Positions 11,747 to 23,030 of a stretch of DNA of 64,000 bases are shown here, piece by piece. The stretch spans positions 93,155,521-93,219,520 of the forward strand of contig CM041297.1 of assembly GCA_023052935.1 (NCBI GenBank), read 5' to 3'. A model generated the notes under the pieces. That model worked only from the letters and a program-made list of their open reading frames with translations, had not been told where the DNA came from and did not search any database. How positions within the stretch are numbered: the stretch's first letter is position 1; each line of letters begins with the position of its first letter. This DNA comes from Piezodorus guildinii (Eukaryota; Arthropoda; Insecta; Hemiptera; Pentatomidae). The translations under genes were made by a program, and so were the position numbers.

Positions 11747-11796
<50 letters not shown>
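11342..11796 (+). other. Jockey 3' UTR and poly(A)
   Basis: The 3' UTR contains repeated TTGTAAATATTGTAT-type segments and ends ATACGAATAAA followed by about 48 A (11749-11796), the site of target-primed reverse transcription. Confidence 0.85.
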
Positions 11797-11800
<4 letters not shown>

Positions 11801-11808
11801 CTTTTTGG
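11797..11808. repeat. Target-site duplication, right copy
   Basis: AGTACTTTTTGG, an exact repeat of 6991-7002. It continues into the right arm of the older inverted repeat (to 11825). Confidence 0.9.
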
Positions 11809-12669
11809 AAATCAACGTCTCAATTGTCGGGTGTAAAATGGATCGTTTTTATTTAAGAAGAATCTAAAAATAAATCTAATAAAAAATACCTAGCCCCAAA
11901 ATTAATAAACTGAGTATTAAATTAATTAACCTAACACATGCTTTTAATCAATAGAACAAAGTCACATTATAATTTTACTAAAATTAATATTAGATTAAGT
12001 AAAACTACTAAATACATTATTCCGTTGATTGATTCCATTTAACTCAAATAATTCTAAACTAAAGTCATTGCACCATGGAAGCCTCAAGCCTCACGTTTTG
12101 GGGGAGAGAAGACAAAAATATTTATCTTTCCGTGCCCTCTGGTAAAATTAACTTCTCCCTGTCATTAACTTTCTCCACAGATAAACGGTCCGAAGATTTT
12201 TCTCGATTCCTTCAGAACACTTTTAAGTTTAAGTATAGCGACTAGAACTTTCTGTTTACTTTCTCTATATTTTTATCATAAAAATGTCCCTTCGTCCGTA
12301 ATATTTATTTCTTCGTCCATAACATCAAAGCAAGGGATACATATAAAAAAAAACCTGATCGTCGCCAGGCATTTGAAGTTAAATGACCTATGTTATGACA
12401 AAGTTAAAAAATAATAAATTAAAAAGGGCAAGAAATTGAAATGAGAAAAAAACAATTATTTATACTCTTTTAAACTAAATTGTATACATTTTGATTAGCG
12501 CTTAACTTTTTTTTTTCTATTTAAGTTTTTAAAAACATGGTACAGCAAGAAAATAGCTAAGTTTTTGAAGAGCTGAAGGAGTTATTAATGAATAAATAAA
12601 CATTTTAAAGCTCTAAGAAAAATTTAAATTTATAATTATGAAGTTATTGTTGACCTTGAGATTATGATA
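11809..12669. other. Gene-free AT-rich stretch
   Basis: Begins with the rest of the inverted-repeat arm (to 11825). Nothing else recognised. Confidence 0.4.
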
Positions 12670-12673
12670 AAGA

Positions 12674-12800
12674 AATTAGTTGAGGGTGTGGTTATCAGGA
12701 AAAACACACTAATAGGGTAAACTTATTTTATTGTGCGCTGAAGTTTCGGCCTACATTGTGGGCCTTCATCAGGGCTAAGGAAAAGAATAAATTATAATAA
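12674..12800 (-). ncRNA. Hammerhead-like core in a Penelope-type repeat end, copy 1
   Basis: On the minus strand, 12772-12766 reads CTGATGA, the exact hammerhead catalytic box. A GC-rich hairpin follows (AGGCCC, loop, TAGGCC), then GAAAC (12747-12743). The plus-strand left edge AGTTGAGGGTGTGG matches the edges of the 45.2- and 63.8-kb elements. Penelope-like retroelements are known to carry minimal hammerhead ribozymes in their terminal repeats. No convincing helix I/III partner with a GUH cleavage site is seen upstream, so activity is doubtful. Confidence 0.55.
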
Positions 12801-13179
12801 GTTGAGTACAATGATAAACACTAATAAAATATGGAAACAAACATTAATATAAAATGATAATATTGGTATGAAAAAGATTGTAATAAGAAAATAAGCTAAT
12901 AATTAAAGTTTAAAGAATAATAATGTTCCAAACAATTAAAGATTTAAAAGACGAACAGTTCTGAAGTAATATTTGACCGTTTTGTGAAAAGTAATGTATT
13001 ATTAGACTAATGATCATATGTGAGGGGAATGAATTTATAAAAGAAAAAGATAAGAGATGAGAGAAGTTTAAAAAGAAATTGTAGTCATAACTATGTTTGT
13101 TTTTTTATTTATTGATATTTAATTTATTGGTTAATATATCTAGTCAATTAAATGTTATATAAAATACATGAAAATGACC
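12801..13179. other. Gene-free AT-rich stretch
   Basis: May be the body of the repeat whose end lies at 12.7 kb. No coding signal. Confidence 0.35.
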
Positions 13180-13345
13180 ATTGGCAGCACTCAAATAGGT
13201 AATCTATGTAGATCTCGAGGCCATCTTCTTTTCAGACGCCTAGGAGGATTGTCAGGAATGGAAGAGGAGGCAAGGATTAAAACTAGTGGGTTAAGAGTGG
13301 GAGTGAAGTTCGTCATTGAAGCATAAATATAACAAAGTTAAGTTA
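13180..13345 (-). mobile_element. J2 LINE 3' fragment
   Basis: The minus strand reads GACAATCCTCCTAGGCGTC and onward to AAAAGAAGATGG, i.e. DNPPRRLKRRW, the J2 ORF2 C-terminus. Short 3' UTR lies at lower coordinates. Confidence 0.75.
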
Positions 13346-14281
13346 AAGTTATAAAATTAATAACCCATCAAACCTACAATTTATTTCAGGTCCTATCTAT
13401 TGAAAGTTTCTTTACATTTCCCACCTTAGTTTTAGTTTTTTTCTTACATATTAAATTTAGTATTTTAACTTGCTGTTTAAGCAGGTGAAAATCAAGATTT
13501 TAAGAGAAAAAAAATTATAAACACGACAATATGTACATTTATAAAATTCACTATATTAGTTTATGAGCTTAAAAGTTTGTTCAAAATCTTAATAATATGG
13601 TAATAAATAAACTGAGATAAAAGAGTCCTGATAATGCTTTAAAGCTAGTTTTCAGGACTCTTAAGGTCGTTTTGATCTTTAACGTTTAGACCTAAAATTA
13701 TATGAAAAAGTCAAACATCTTTTTCTCTAAACACAACAATCGAGGAAATTATAATTATTGTAAAAACAAAAGAAGCAGTGTAAAAAGAATGATGAGATAT
13801 TGAATTATTCCTAGCAAAAAATAGAAGTATAAAATAGAGTTTTAAAATTATTATGCAGATCCAGAGCTATACAGGCCTGGAAGGAATATAGAACTTCGCC
13901 CGTGTGGGTTTGGAATTACAGTTCTAACCAGGCACGCCACATCTTGCGCAGTTGTATTTGTGACTGACATACACCGGGGTGGAATGTAAATTCTAATCTT
14001 GTGGATGTCAGGGGAGTGACGTGGGCAGAAACAAGATCCAATGGGCCTTATTGGAAAAATCTTTCAAAGGAAACCACTTTCTCTTTTCAGCGAATCTTAC
14101 TTTTCATCCAAGTACTTTTTATCTTAGTGGTATGCAATATATTATGTCTCTTCTTACCCTAAATATCATAGTACCCATTTATATAGTTATAAATCTGTTT
14201 AATATGAATCATTCATTGTTAGAAAAGAAACATTCCTAGTCAGAATCAGTTCATTTCATATTTACTTAGCTTTTTTGTTCT
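13346..14281. other. Gene-free stretch
   Basis: AT-rich. 13860-14015 is less AT-rich and has a tRNA-like flavour on the minus strand (GGTTAGAACTGTAATTCC), but the match to the SINE families is too weak to call. Confidence 0.35.
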
Positions 14282-15330
14282 CATAAAGTTAAAAATCTGG
14301 TGCGTGCAATACACGACTTTCCCTTACCTCCGTTCTAAAAATCATGCAACTTGAAATTGTAAAGCGTTAAAGAATAAAATTGAGTTCCGACGGAAACATG
14401 TGTTTCATATTAAATAATTTAACAATAGAAATTGCTATTTACAATATTTTATTTTTTCGTTTACCCCTACCTCTCCTTTGTAGGCTATACGGGGGTTTCT
14501 CGATCGCCAGAGGGACAGGGCTGAAAATTGTGCTGAGCTAACAGCCCCCCGTACCAAGAAGCGAACTCGAAAACCTTTTTATTTTCAATTCGTTAATCAG
14601 GTTATGCCCTTTTCGCCATTTTGCATTACCTTTTACGGCTTTGTGTATAAGATAATATTTTGTTCAAAATCTTTAGCTTTCCGACGGTATATTATACGTC
14701 TATATTACTGTTCTTATGTTTAAAAAAACAAAAATTACATTAAAACATATTTTTTGATCCTTTTATCAAATTTGTTCAACTTGTATATTTAGCCGTTTTT
14801 TATCAATGCTAATAATATAAAATGAATCATTGTTTCGAATCTACAACATTAAAGGTATTTTAGAGGAAGAAAATTTAAAATATTGGAATTTAAGCCCTAT
14901 CAAACTATTCAAACTAAGATGATATTAAAGGCCGTTAATTGTTACATTGATTTTAGCGGGTTTAATCAACATTGTTAAAGCTGCTTTTGACAAAATCGTA
15001 AAAAAGTGCAAAATGCACGGTAGAAAGTGGCTCTTCTTGTTAGCCGTTTGATGAAAAAGTTCTGGTAACATCTGGAACGTATAGTTATCTTAATACGAAA
15101 TTTCAGTTTCTTGTTAGGCTTACCACACACACATAAAGACAAAGAGACCTTTTTGCGCGACTTGATTATTTCGACGCAGGGGACTATAAAACGTGTATTT
15201 CCGTTGAAAACTCGAATTCGAAAATTTTCGTTTAATATTTTCAATATAATTAATGTTTCTCTAATATATTAATATTTAATATCATATTCATTATTTCTCT
15301 AAAATCTTAATATTTCTAGATAAGTGAAAG
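14282..15330 (-). repeat. A-rep copy 2
   Basis: Same block order as copy 1, reversed: AAAATCTGGTGCGTGCAATA at the left, then AATCGTAAAAAAGTGCAAAA, GGAACGTATAGTTATCTTA, ACCTTTTTGCGCGACTTG and GTGTATTTCCGTTGAAAACT, ending ATAAGTGAAAGTAAA at the right. A GC-richer insert at about 14465-14575 is not shared by other copies. Confidence 0.75.
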
Positions 15331-16399
15331 TAAAATGTGAAATTTCAAACAACTGTTGGTTCTATTTCTCATTCATTGTAATGAATTCTGAGCTTAATGA
15401 ATTATTTAATCTAAATTTTACATCAAAGTACAAAGTTTCAGAGACTGAAAATGTAATGCACTCTACAACGAATCTTTTTCTTTTTTTATAAGTTTTGTAA
15501 ATTGTTGTTTTGTTTGAAATTAAAATTAATTTAATCAATCATGTCTGTGAGAAGTGTTAAATATTAACATGAACTCCTTCCATTCGTGACTACTATACTT
15601 TTACATAAATAAATAAATCAGATTTTCATGTAACGTAATTTTTGGATTATAAATTGAGTAACAATTGCTTATCATAAGAATCAAACATGCAATTTTTTTT
15701 TATTGATTTTTTTTGTGGAATAAAGCAAGAAATAAAAGTTTAAATAGAAATAAAAAATCATCATCTTAAGAAATTTTAAAGATCATGAAGACTTTATTTT
15801 AATCATACAACTTAAAAATTATGTAAGTTCAATGAATTTATTTTATTTCTTACATTTTTCTTCTCATACATCTTAGTACTAATGTACGGAAACTAATTAT
15901 AAATGCTAAAGGAAAAACAATTTTATGAGACATAAAACTGATTTGATTTGAATAATGATTATAAATTTACATAATTACTTAATTTTCACTGTTGATTACT
16001 TCGAGATTCTCATGGACTAAAACATGATCACTAAACCGCGGAAAGTGTATGAGAAGATGCCGGAAATATGAATTGATTAACTCTAAATTTTATGGATCCA
16101 ATCCAACGTGTCGAAACAATTTCCTCTTCACGGGAAAATGAAAAACTCGGGACACAAAAAAAAAAAATAATATCCATATTATGAGTGATCACTTCATCTT
16201 TACCTTATTACACCTTTTTCATCTGTTATTTCTAATAAAATTGGTATTATGTCATAAGCATCATTTGAAAAATCGTCTTACTTATGCTTGACTTAAGCAC
16301 TGAAAGAATGCATACTAATGTAAATGGCAACCTGCATAGACTAAGTATATAATACACAGCCTATTGAATCGATCCATAATAGATAAAAGTTAATAGTTT
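15331..16399. other. Gene-free AT-rich stretch
   Basis: No coding signal or recognised repeat. Confidence 0.4.
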
Positions 16400-16660
16400 T
16401 TTTAATTTTCAATTACTCTCTGCTCATACAAACCCACTTGTCCGTAATTTATCTTCTCTAGATATCCCTGATAACCCTCCAAGGCGACTGAAAAGAAGGT
16501 GGCTTCGGGACCTACTGCCTTAAAATAGTGATATGATACTACTGGGTAGTTCTTTCTCAAGACATTTTCATACCTTTTTTTTTTTTTTTCATTCCTCATA
16601 TTTGCTTATTGTGTTCTTTAATACAATTGTAAATTACTATAAATAAATAAAAACATTTTC
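16400..16660 (+). mobile_element. J2 LINE 3' fragment
   Basis: GATAACCCTCCAAGGCGACT and GAAAAGAAGGTGGC translate as DNPPRRLKRRW. The 3' UTR contains TACTACTGGGTAGTTCTTTC, also present in the 51.8- and 56.6-kb copies, and ends TACAATTGTAAATTACTATAAATAAATAAA. Confidence 0.8.
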
Positions 16661-17046
16661 AATTATAAATAATTAATTATCAATTATAGTATTTTTATTT
16701 TTTATTCAGTTATTCAATATTTAGTGAATGTCTCTCCAATTAAAAAAACAAAATAATAAATAACAACGTCACACAAGTAAAAATAAATATACATCAATAT
16801 TTATTAGTCTCAATACAGCATGGCATTATTTAGAAAATAATTCTACACAGAACGGTCAGAATAGCATACAGTGGGGGTATGTTAAATGAATTTCCAATAA
16901 TATAGAAGCCATAGGACCGAAATAACGAACATACACCAGATTTAATTTATTATCTCTTTTATAACTATAGGATATTTTAATATAAGTAAATACGTTCGTG
17001 GAAAATATGTGAAAAAAAAGAAAAAAAAAAAAAAAGAAAAAAAAAG

Positions 17047-17660
17047 TGGAATACTATGTATTGTACAACATTTCGACGTACGTTGCGGTCTTCATCAAAG
17101 CAAAAACATTACAAGATACCATGTAGGTGTTTCATAAATAATTATAAAAAAAAAAAAAAAATAAGGAAGAAAAAAAAACAAACAACAAATGAAAAAAAAA
17201 ACACGGGTTTAAACCCGCAGGTGATCCTAGGATTTTTTAATGGGAGTAAAAAATCCTTAGTTATGTCGTCCTTTGGAGGGGACGTTAAAAGGTGGTCCCG
17301 AGGCTGTGCGATGTCAGATACTCGTTAAAGATCCCTATCCTAATAAAGCCTAGATAGGCAAAATTTAGGAATCCCACTGTAGTATCGCCCGATTAGCCAT
17401 ATTAGCATAAAGTGACGTTAAATAAATAAACAGGAGTGATGAAAAAAATAATCAACATGAGTTAATAGTCAAATTAGTGAGATATTATTTATTATTCATC
17501 TCTCTTTCTAACTCACTACTTTACATTTTTTTTTTGTTTATTCTGTTAATTATTCATAATTATGTATCAGAAACCTACATTGTATCTTGTTATGTTTTTG
17601 GGCCCGATGAAGAAACGCAACCTGTGTCGAAACGTTGAACAATAATTATTTTTTCACTAT
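17047..17660. repeat. Foldback element with ribozyme-like motif in each arm
   Basis: 17047-17145 and 17555-17660 are inverted copies: TACAACATTTCGAC, TCTTCATC and AACATTACAAGATACCATG against their reverse complements in TGTATCTTGTTATG, GATGAAGA and GTGTCGAAACGTTGAAC. Each arm holds a GATGA, hairpin, GAAA(C/T)G arrangement as in Penelope-type ends, with the catalytic box degenerate. A SINE-A is inserted between the arms. Confidence 0.65.
17201..17431 (+). repeat. SINE-A copy 3, headless
   Basis: Starts inside box B (ACACGGGTTTAAACCCGCAG), so the tRNA 5' half is missing. The body is near consensus and ends AGTGACGTTAAATAAATAAA. It lies between the arms of the foldback. Confidence 0.85.
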
Positions 17661-18457
17661 TTTCCCAACTTTTTCGACCACCACACGAACCATCCCCTCA
17701 TTCATATTCGTTCCACTGTTAACTATTTAAGTTTTTTTTATTTACCTAAAGGTAGTAATTCAGAATTCAATTCAAACTAATTGTAAAATAAATAAAATAT
17801 GTACCTTCATCATGATTAAATATTAATCTTAATGAGTGTATTCAAGTATATTCAATTAATACACTTAAAAAAGAGAAGAAAATATAAATCTAACTTTTAA
17901 AAAAATTCAATGAAATAAGTATTGAAGATAAAGGCGATATTCGTCTTATTTATTTTGACTAACTGTTGAGGTTTTTGAGAGAAAAGTGGTTAAGGGAAGT
18001 GAAGGTAAACGCGATGAGACCAAGATATGGAAGACATGGTTTCAAAATGGCCACGTAAAACTCCCAGCTTATTATTTTTATCATAAAAATAAAATGGAGA
18101 AGTTTCCCTTGTCGTAGATAACGAGGTAACGAGGAGGTTACCGTCGTGCTTGTTCAAACCCTTGTCAGTGTAATAGTCTTTGTGTTTTAGAGGGTAGTGT
18201 CATAAATTTAAGTTTCATTTACATAGGAATTAGCACAATTTGGTATTTTCAATTTTAATGATATAGTATATTCGGTTTTCGCAAATTTGAAAAAAATAAA
18301 TAAGGTTGCATGTTAATTATCATGTTTGCAGCCTTGCAATAATTGTAGGCTATTAAATTATTAAAATCAATTGAAAAGTTTTTTAATTAGAATACAAACA
18401 ACACCTAGATAGCTACAACATTTTTTTTTTAATTAATAAAATTTCTATAGAATATTG
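17661..18457. other. Gene-free AT-rich stretch
   Basis: No coding signal or recognised repeat. Confidence 0.35.
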
Positions 18458-18588
18458 TGGGGAGCCCCAGGCTGAGTGGCTAGGGCGCTTGTCTCTCACG
18501 CCTAAGGTTGTAAGTTCTAATCCCAGTCCCGGCGGGATATTTTCAAGCATATGATTAAATGGGGATTCACTCACAACCTCTCACCAGG
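18458..18588 (+). repeat. SINE-C copy 1 (tRNA-derived)
   Basis: Head GGGGAGCCCCAGGCTGAGTG with box A-like GAGTGGCTAGGGCGC and box B-like AAGTTCTAATCCC. The body has GGGGATTCACTCACAACCTC, shared in reverse with 24.5 and 40.4 kb. It joins A-rep sequence directly. Confidence 0.65.
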
Positions 18589-18867
18589 ATTTTGAGAAAA
18601 TCGTAAAAAAGTGCAAAAGGCATTTTAAGGTAAGCAGATTTTAGTGAAAAAGTTGCTGTTTTTACAAACTCGGGCGTATAGTTTTCTTAAATATGAAACT
18701 TCTCGCGCTAGACTTAATACACACTGAGACCTTTTTGCGTGAATTGGTTATTTGGGCTTAGAGAGCTCTAAAATACTTGTTTCCGTAGAAAACTGGAATT
18801 CGAAAATTTTAGCGATCGCAATACTCTGCCTTACTATATATTTCATATATAGGTAAGTGAAAGTAAA
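18589..18867 (-). repeat. A-rep copy 3, truncated
   Basis: Carries AATCGTAAAAAAGTGCAAAA, CGGGCGTATAGTTTTCTTA, ACCTTTTTGCGTG and TAGGTAAGTGAAAGTAAA. The distal half is absent where SINE-C abuts it. Confidence 0.75.
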
Positions 18868-19854
18868 AAGGATTTTTAAATGTATACATTATATAGCTTG
18901 CATATCTCTTAGTTAATGTTTATACGTAATACTTATTTTGACATAATTTGTTTAGCTACTTATTAAGAAAAACTAATTATGGACATATTTCAATTATCGG
19001 AACATAATATAAACCACCATAAGCATTTTCTTTTTCTTTAATATTTCTTTATTCTGGCTTGGGCCTTTAAATTAATTAAAAATATGTTCCCCGAGTAATT
19101 ATTTAATAATTTTTATATCTTAATCATGTTATAAATTTAACAAGAACCATTTTTTTTTCACGAAAATGGAAAAGAAACATGGACCGAAGGGCTTATTATG
19201 TGTAATTACTAAAGTTGGCACAGTAGCAGAGGAGCATTTCTCACAGGGGAAGGACGAGCAAGCAACTTCTTTATCTTTTTTCCTTCACAAGGAGATTATT
19301 ATTGATGGCGGGCTTTAATTAGAAGGACGGCTGAGAATAATCCAATTAGCAGTTCGTCTAAAACGCTCATTTATTCTGGAAAAAACAGCTTTCGATTTCT
19401 CTCTGTCAGTCGGCTTAATAGGGAGAGGATCTCGTCGAAGGATTCGAGGCCTGTCTAGGATTTAGAAACTGGAAGTCTGAAGGACACGGATTCTAGCAAC
19501 GGATAGATTTCCAACATCACAAAGCAACTATAATTTCACTAAACTCATAAATTATTCAAACAATGGATTCTCGAAATTACAATGACTCATATTGATAAGA
19601 TTCCAGCCCCAAAAGTTGTATTATATATTTCATAAAACCATCAAAATGTGACATATAGATATATACGAATTTGCAAGAATGCCAATGTTTCTATGAAATA
19701 AAAAGTAATTTTACTCTGGGACAAGTAGTAAAATAATAACAAGAAAAGTACAATATAAGTGTCTGGTCGTTTAAGACTTCAGTTTAACAATAAAAGACAG
19801 ATTTTGTGACAATGAATAGTTATCATCTATTGATTTAAAATATTACATATCTTG
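18868..19854. other. Gene-free stretch with a less AT-rich unique island
   Basis: 19180-19480 is more balanced in base composition and does not recur here (GGCACAGTAGCAGAGGAGCA, CTCTGTCAGTCGGCTTAATA). It has no long open frame; it may be conserved non-coding DNA or simply low-copy sequence. Confidence 0.35.
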
Positions 19855-20220
19855 GGAAGATTGATACTTTAGGAGATGGAGAAATAGTTGGTGTTTGAAA
19901 GTGGATAATGATAAGGCAAGGAATTCCAAAGTAGGGTAGCACGAATGACAAAAGGAATTTTGAAGGAGACGGATCTGCGAGAAGGTATATTCAAGTTTAT
20001 GGGTTGGGATCTAGTGTTTACTGAATGAACAGAGGAACAAGTGGTAAGCATATCAAGTATATAAGGAGGTTTTTTTTTGTGTTGAAAAGTCGGAAGAGAT
20101 AGACACCAAGGAGGTACTGCCTACGGAAAGAGGGATAGAGCCAATTCAACTCGGTATACCTTCTTGAAACATGGGATCGTCTGGGGATTCCACATGTGAA
20201 TCTAATGAAACAATTCATAA
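19855..20220 (-). mobile_element. CR1/L2-like LINE, ORF2 C-terminal remnant
   Basis: Minus-strand frames give RRYTELNWLYPSFRRQYLLG and, in another frame, CSSVHSVNTRSQPINLNIPS then FKIPFVIRATLLWNSLPYHY. The block 'RR...F...F..R...LWNSLP' is typical of the extreme C-terminus of CR1/L2/Jockey-type reverse transcriptases. At least one frameshift separates the parts. The same family as 38.5 kb (ELKWLYPYVRQQYFHG, TQSINIYTPSHRTASFHKSF). Confidence 0.75.
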
Positions 20221-20235
20221 ATTTCTAGACTACTT

Positions 20236-20262
20236 ATAGAATAGAATAGAATAAATAAGTTA
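20236..20262 (-). repeat. (TTCTA)n LINE-type tail fragment
   Basis: TAGAATAGAATAGAATAAAT on plus, resembling the 3' tails of the LINEs ending at 42602 and 63210. Confidence 0.5.
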
Positions 20263-21630
20263 ATTTCTTTGGGGAATTCCTATACAAATAAAGCCTGGCT
20301 TGGCTATTTAGAATAATTTTGCAATTTATATACATACATGGAATTTAAGTAAATTAACAGTATTTTTCAATAGAGTTGATAAAGGATTAAAAAAATAAAA
20401 CAAAAATACATCTGTAGCAGGCTGTTTAAATTTAAATTGTACAGTACAGTGATTAAGTTCAGCTAGATTGGTTACTAGAATGGAAATAAATTCACTTTTC
20501 ATTTCATTAGTTCACTTACATAAGTTAAATATTGCTTGATTTTCAATTTAGGTATAAAAAAAATCTGTGTGAGCTTATTAGAGATTTATATAATTAAACA
20601 AGAGTAGTAGGGATAAATACTCGTATTATAGCATTGGCATAAATACGTTTACTATAAACCATGTTGAATATTAACTTATCAGCTACTCTTGTTTATGAAT
20701 AATAAGAAACGGTTATAATTTTTAATAATATATCATTAATAATGAGTGGGCTTAAATTTAAACATTTAATCACATAATAATAAATTTGTTTTATATTGTA
20801 GAATCTTCAGGAAGGAATATTGTCAGGAATCGTTTTATAGACCTGTTACATTAATGCAACTGCGACTTAGTTAACGCTGTAGTATTACAGCATACTCATA
20901 ATAATAATAACTTTATTTTATTCTTTACAGAAAAATGAACCTCTCCTTGGGTCTGGGACAAGTCTGGTTTCAAGATAAAATTAAAAATTTCCTCTTCTTC
21001 ATTCATTTTATACTACTTATTATCTACATTAATAAACACTTAAAATGTAAATAAAACAAAATATTTATAGAACGTATTAATTACATATATTCACGTAATT
21101 ATTTTTTACATTATTCCATTGATTCCTAAACAACACAGAAGCCCAACAATCCCTCTCTTGTTGGAACAACCATCTTGTCACGTGTCTTCATCCTTATAAT
21201 CTTATTCTGAAGAGATTAGGGCACATGTAGAAGAAAACTAAAGCAGGAAAAGTTCTAAAGTACGATAGTGTTTGTTATTAATAGCGATTGACACAACTGT
21301 AGGATTTTCGCAAACCTGGAACTTTCTTGATCTATCCTATTGTGATTTTTCACTTTCCCTTCTTGAACGGACCCGCTACCCAAGACAACATTTAGAAAAT
21401 TCTTACAAGGATTACTCATAAAAGATTGAAATAATAACAAAGTGCCCGTGGATTTCAAAATGTAATTCAGTAGCGTAAACAATTATAAAAAAAAATAATA
21501 AAAAAATAAACACCCAGAAAAGTCATTTACAAACATTGCTGAAATTGGAATTTGATTTTTCTGTTGTGGAACAGTGGAAGTACAAACATTTATTTCTAAA
21601 ATTTCAAATTAATAATCCTTTAAGTAAAGT
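20263..21630. other. Gene-free stretch, possible LINE tail
   Basis: 20905-20975 (minus) carries a CCAGACTTGTCCCAGACCCA-type segment like the 3' UTR ends near 39.0 and 63.25 kb. Otherwise AT-rich with nothing recognised. The minus-strand open frame near 21255-21482 has no family signature. Confidence 0.4.
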
Positions 21631-21850
21631 TCGCACTAGTCTCCGACTCTGGACTCTGGGTTCGGTTATTTTGGCTGGAGGGACGACCCTGGGGCACACC
21701 CGGCCTCAATAAAGAGGATACTCAAAAAGGGGAAAAATTTGGCGGTTGAGTGTGATGTCAGCCTAATCACTCACTATCTATTGGCCTAAAAACAGTACGA
21801 ATCATTCGGATCATCCAGTACTCATTTCTTCTAATGTAAAGGTACAGGGT
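21631..21850 (+). repeat. SINE-B copy 1, diverged
   Basis: CTCTGGGTTCGGTTA (box B relic), then GACGACCCTGGGGCACACCC, TTTGGCGGTTGAGTGTGATG and AAAACAGTACGAATC, in the same order as in the 24.7- and 47.0-kb copies. The tRNA 5' half is missing. Confidence 0.75.
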
Positions 21851-23030
21851 AATTTTTTTATAAGTGGTGTGAAACACCCTAAGACACTCCGTTTTAAAAC
21901 TATTACCATTAAAGACATACTCATTTGTAACAATTTTCACGACTTAATTAAGGAAAAACACATAAAATCATTTCTAAATTATCAAAATGAAAATTTAATA
22001 TTTTCATCTGACAAATATATTTGTCAACCTATTTGTTATGTTCGAGCTTGATTTTATTTTTTTTCTGATAAATTGAAATATCGCATTCATTACTTAGGTG
22101 GACAGAAAAAGGATCCGATCATGTCGGCCCGCTAAGGTTTTCTAAAGGTGTTAGGGGGTAGAACAATAATAATTACCGAGAAGAAAATTTAAACCTTTTT
22201 CTGTTGAGGAATAATGGAAGAACACAAGTTTTCTTCGATGTTGCAAATAAAATTTCAAATTAATTATCTTTAGACGTATTTTTCTAGTAGGCGACATTAT
22301 TTCTCCATATATCACGTTATGATAAAGAAATAAAATATTTTAGTAGTTATCAAAAGGAACACCAAGGTTTTTTAAAACGTTATCCGATGTGATGATTATC
22401 AGTCATAATATTTTTGTAGTTAACCATTTTTGATGCAATAATGTTACAGGTCTTGAACTACGACAAACCACAAGGTTAATATCTCCCTGAAAAAACACGA
22501 CAAAAAAAGAAGTCTATTTCTGTTATTGTTCCCAGACGGAGACGCCAAAGAAAAAGCATCTTATCCCGAAATCTTGGCTAATCCCTGATGTAAACGAGAA
22601 TCGACCCAGGACCCCCAGAGAGAACGGTAAATCCCCAGCTAATGATACGGTTGTGGCCACGCTTTGAGGGTACCAGGGCGCACTATTATCTTGTTAATTG
22701 TCGTCTGCATTCCCCGTTCCAAAGCTTAGTAAATACCAATTGGTGATTCAATTTCGTGTTAATTAAGAGTATTTTTATTCTTCGAAATACTCTTTTTTTT
22801 TTCTTTCCATTATTCATACATAAAATATATAGAAAGGGAAAGTATTGTATTCCTGAAAATACCAAATACCAGTTTTAAAACGAAATACATGTTTTAGCGT
22901 CCTCTTAGATCTAATGTCGAAGTCTTACAAAATGGTATATGGGTCTATAGTCTTGGTGCATTTTATTTTTTTACAATTGTATTACGTAACACAACTAGTA
23001 CCTACGTGAACCAAACTTGTAGAGAAAATA
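21851..23030. other. Gene-free stretch with an A-rep fragment
   Basis: 22560-22700 is GC-richer and reads tRNA-like on the minus strand (CCTGGGTCGATTCTC), perhaps a decayed SINE-B head. The rest is AT-rich. Confidence 0.35.
22812..22960 (+). repeat. A-rep copy 4, short fragment
   Basis: TATATAGAAAGGGAAAGTAT, ACCAGTTTTAAAACGAAATA and GTTTTAGCGTCCTC correspond to the left end of the repeat. Confidence 0.7.

Larger units (their letters stand above)
7003..11796 (+). mobile_element. Full-length Jockey-clade LINE (J1)
   Basis: A complete non-LTR retrotransposon of about 4.8 kb: 5' UTR, ORF1 (gag-like), ORF2 (apurinic-type endonuclease plus reverse transcriptase), 3' UTR and a long poly(A) tract (11749-11796), flanked by a 12-bp direct repeat. 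The TSD shows the 5' end is intact rather than truncated, so the first element base is about 7003. Jockey assignment rests on ORF1 having three CCHC knuckles with the CALCLKDHPASYKGC type of third knuckle, on the RT motifs, and on the lack of an RNase H domain. ORF2 carries three single-base frameshifts, so this copy is not autonomous. A closely related truncated copy lies at 54.3 kb. Confidence 0.93.

Noticed and set aside
11627..11815. Open frame encoding a poly-Phe run
   Set aside because: It is the reverse of the LINE poly(A) tail.
13860..14015. Possible fourth tRNA-derived SINE
   Set aside because: The box B-like sequence is poor and no second copy was found in the window.
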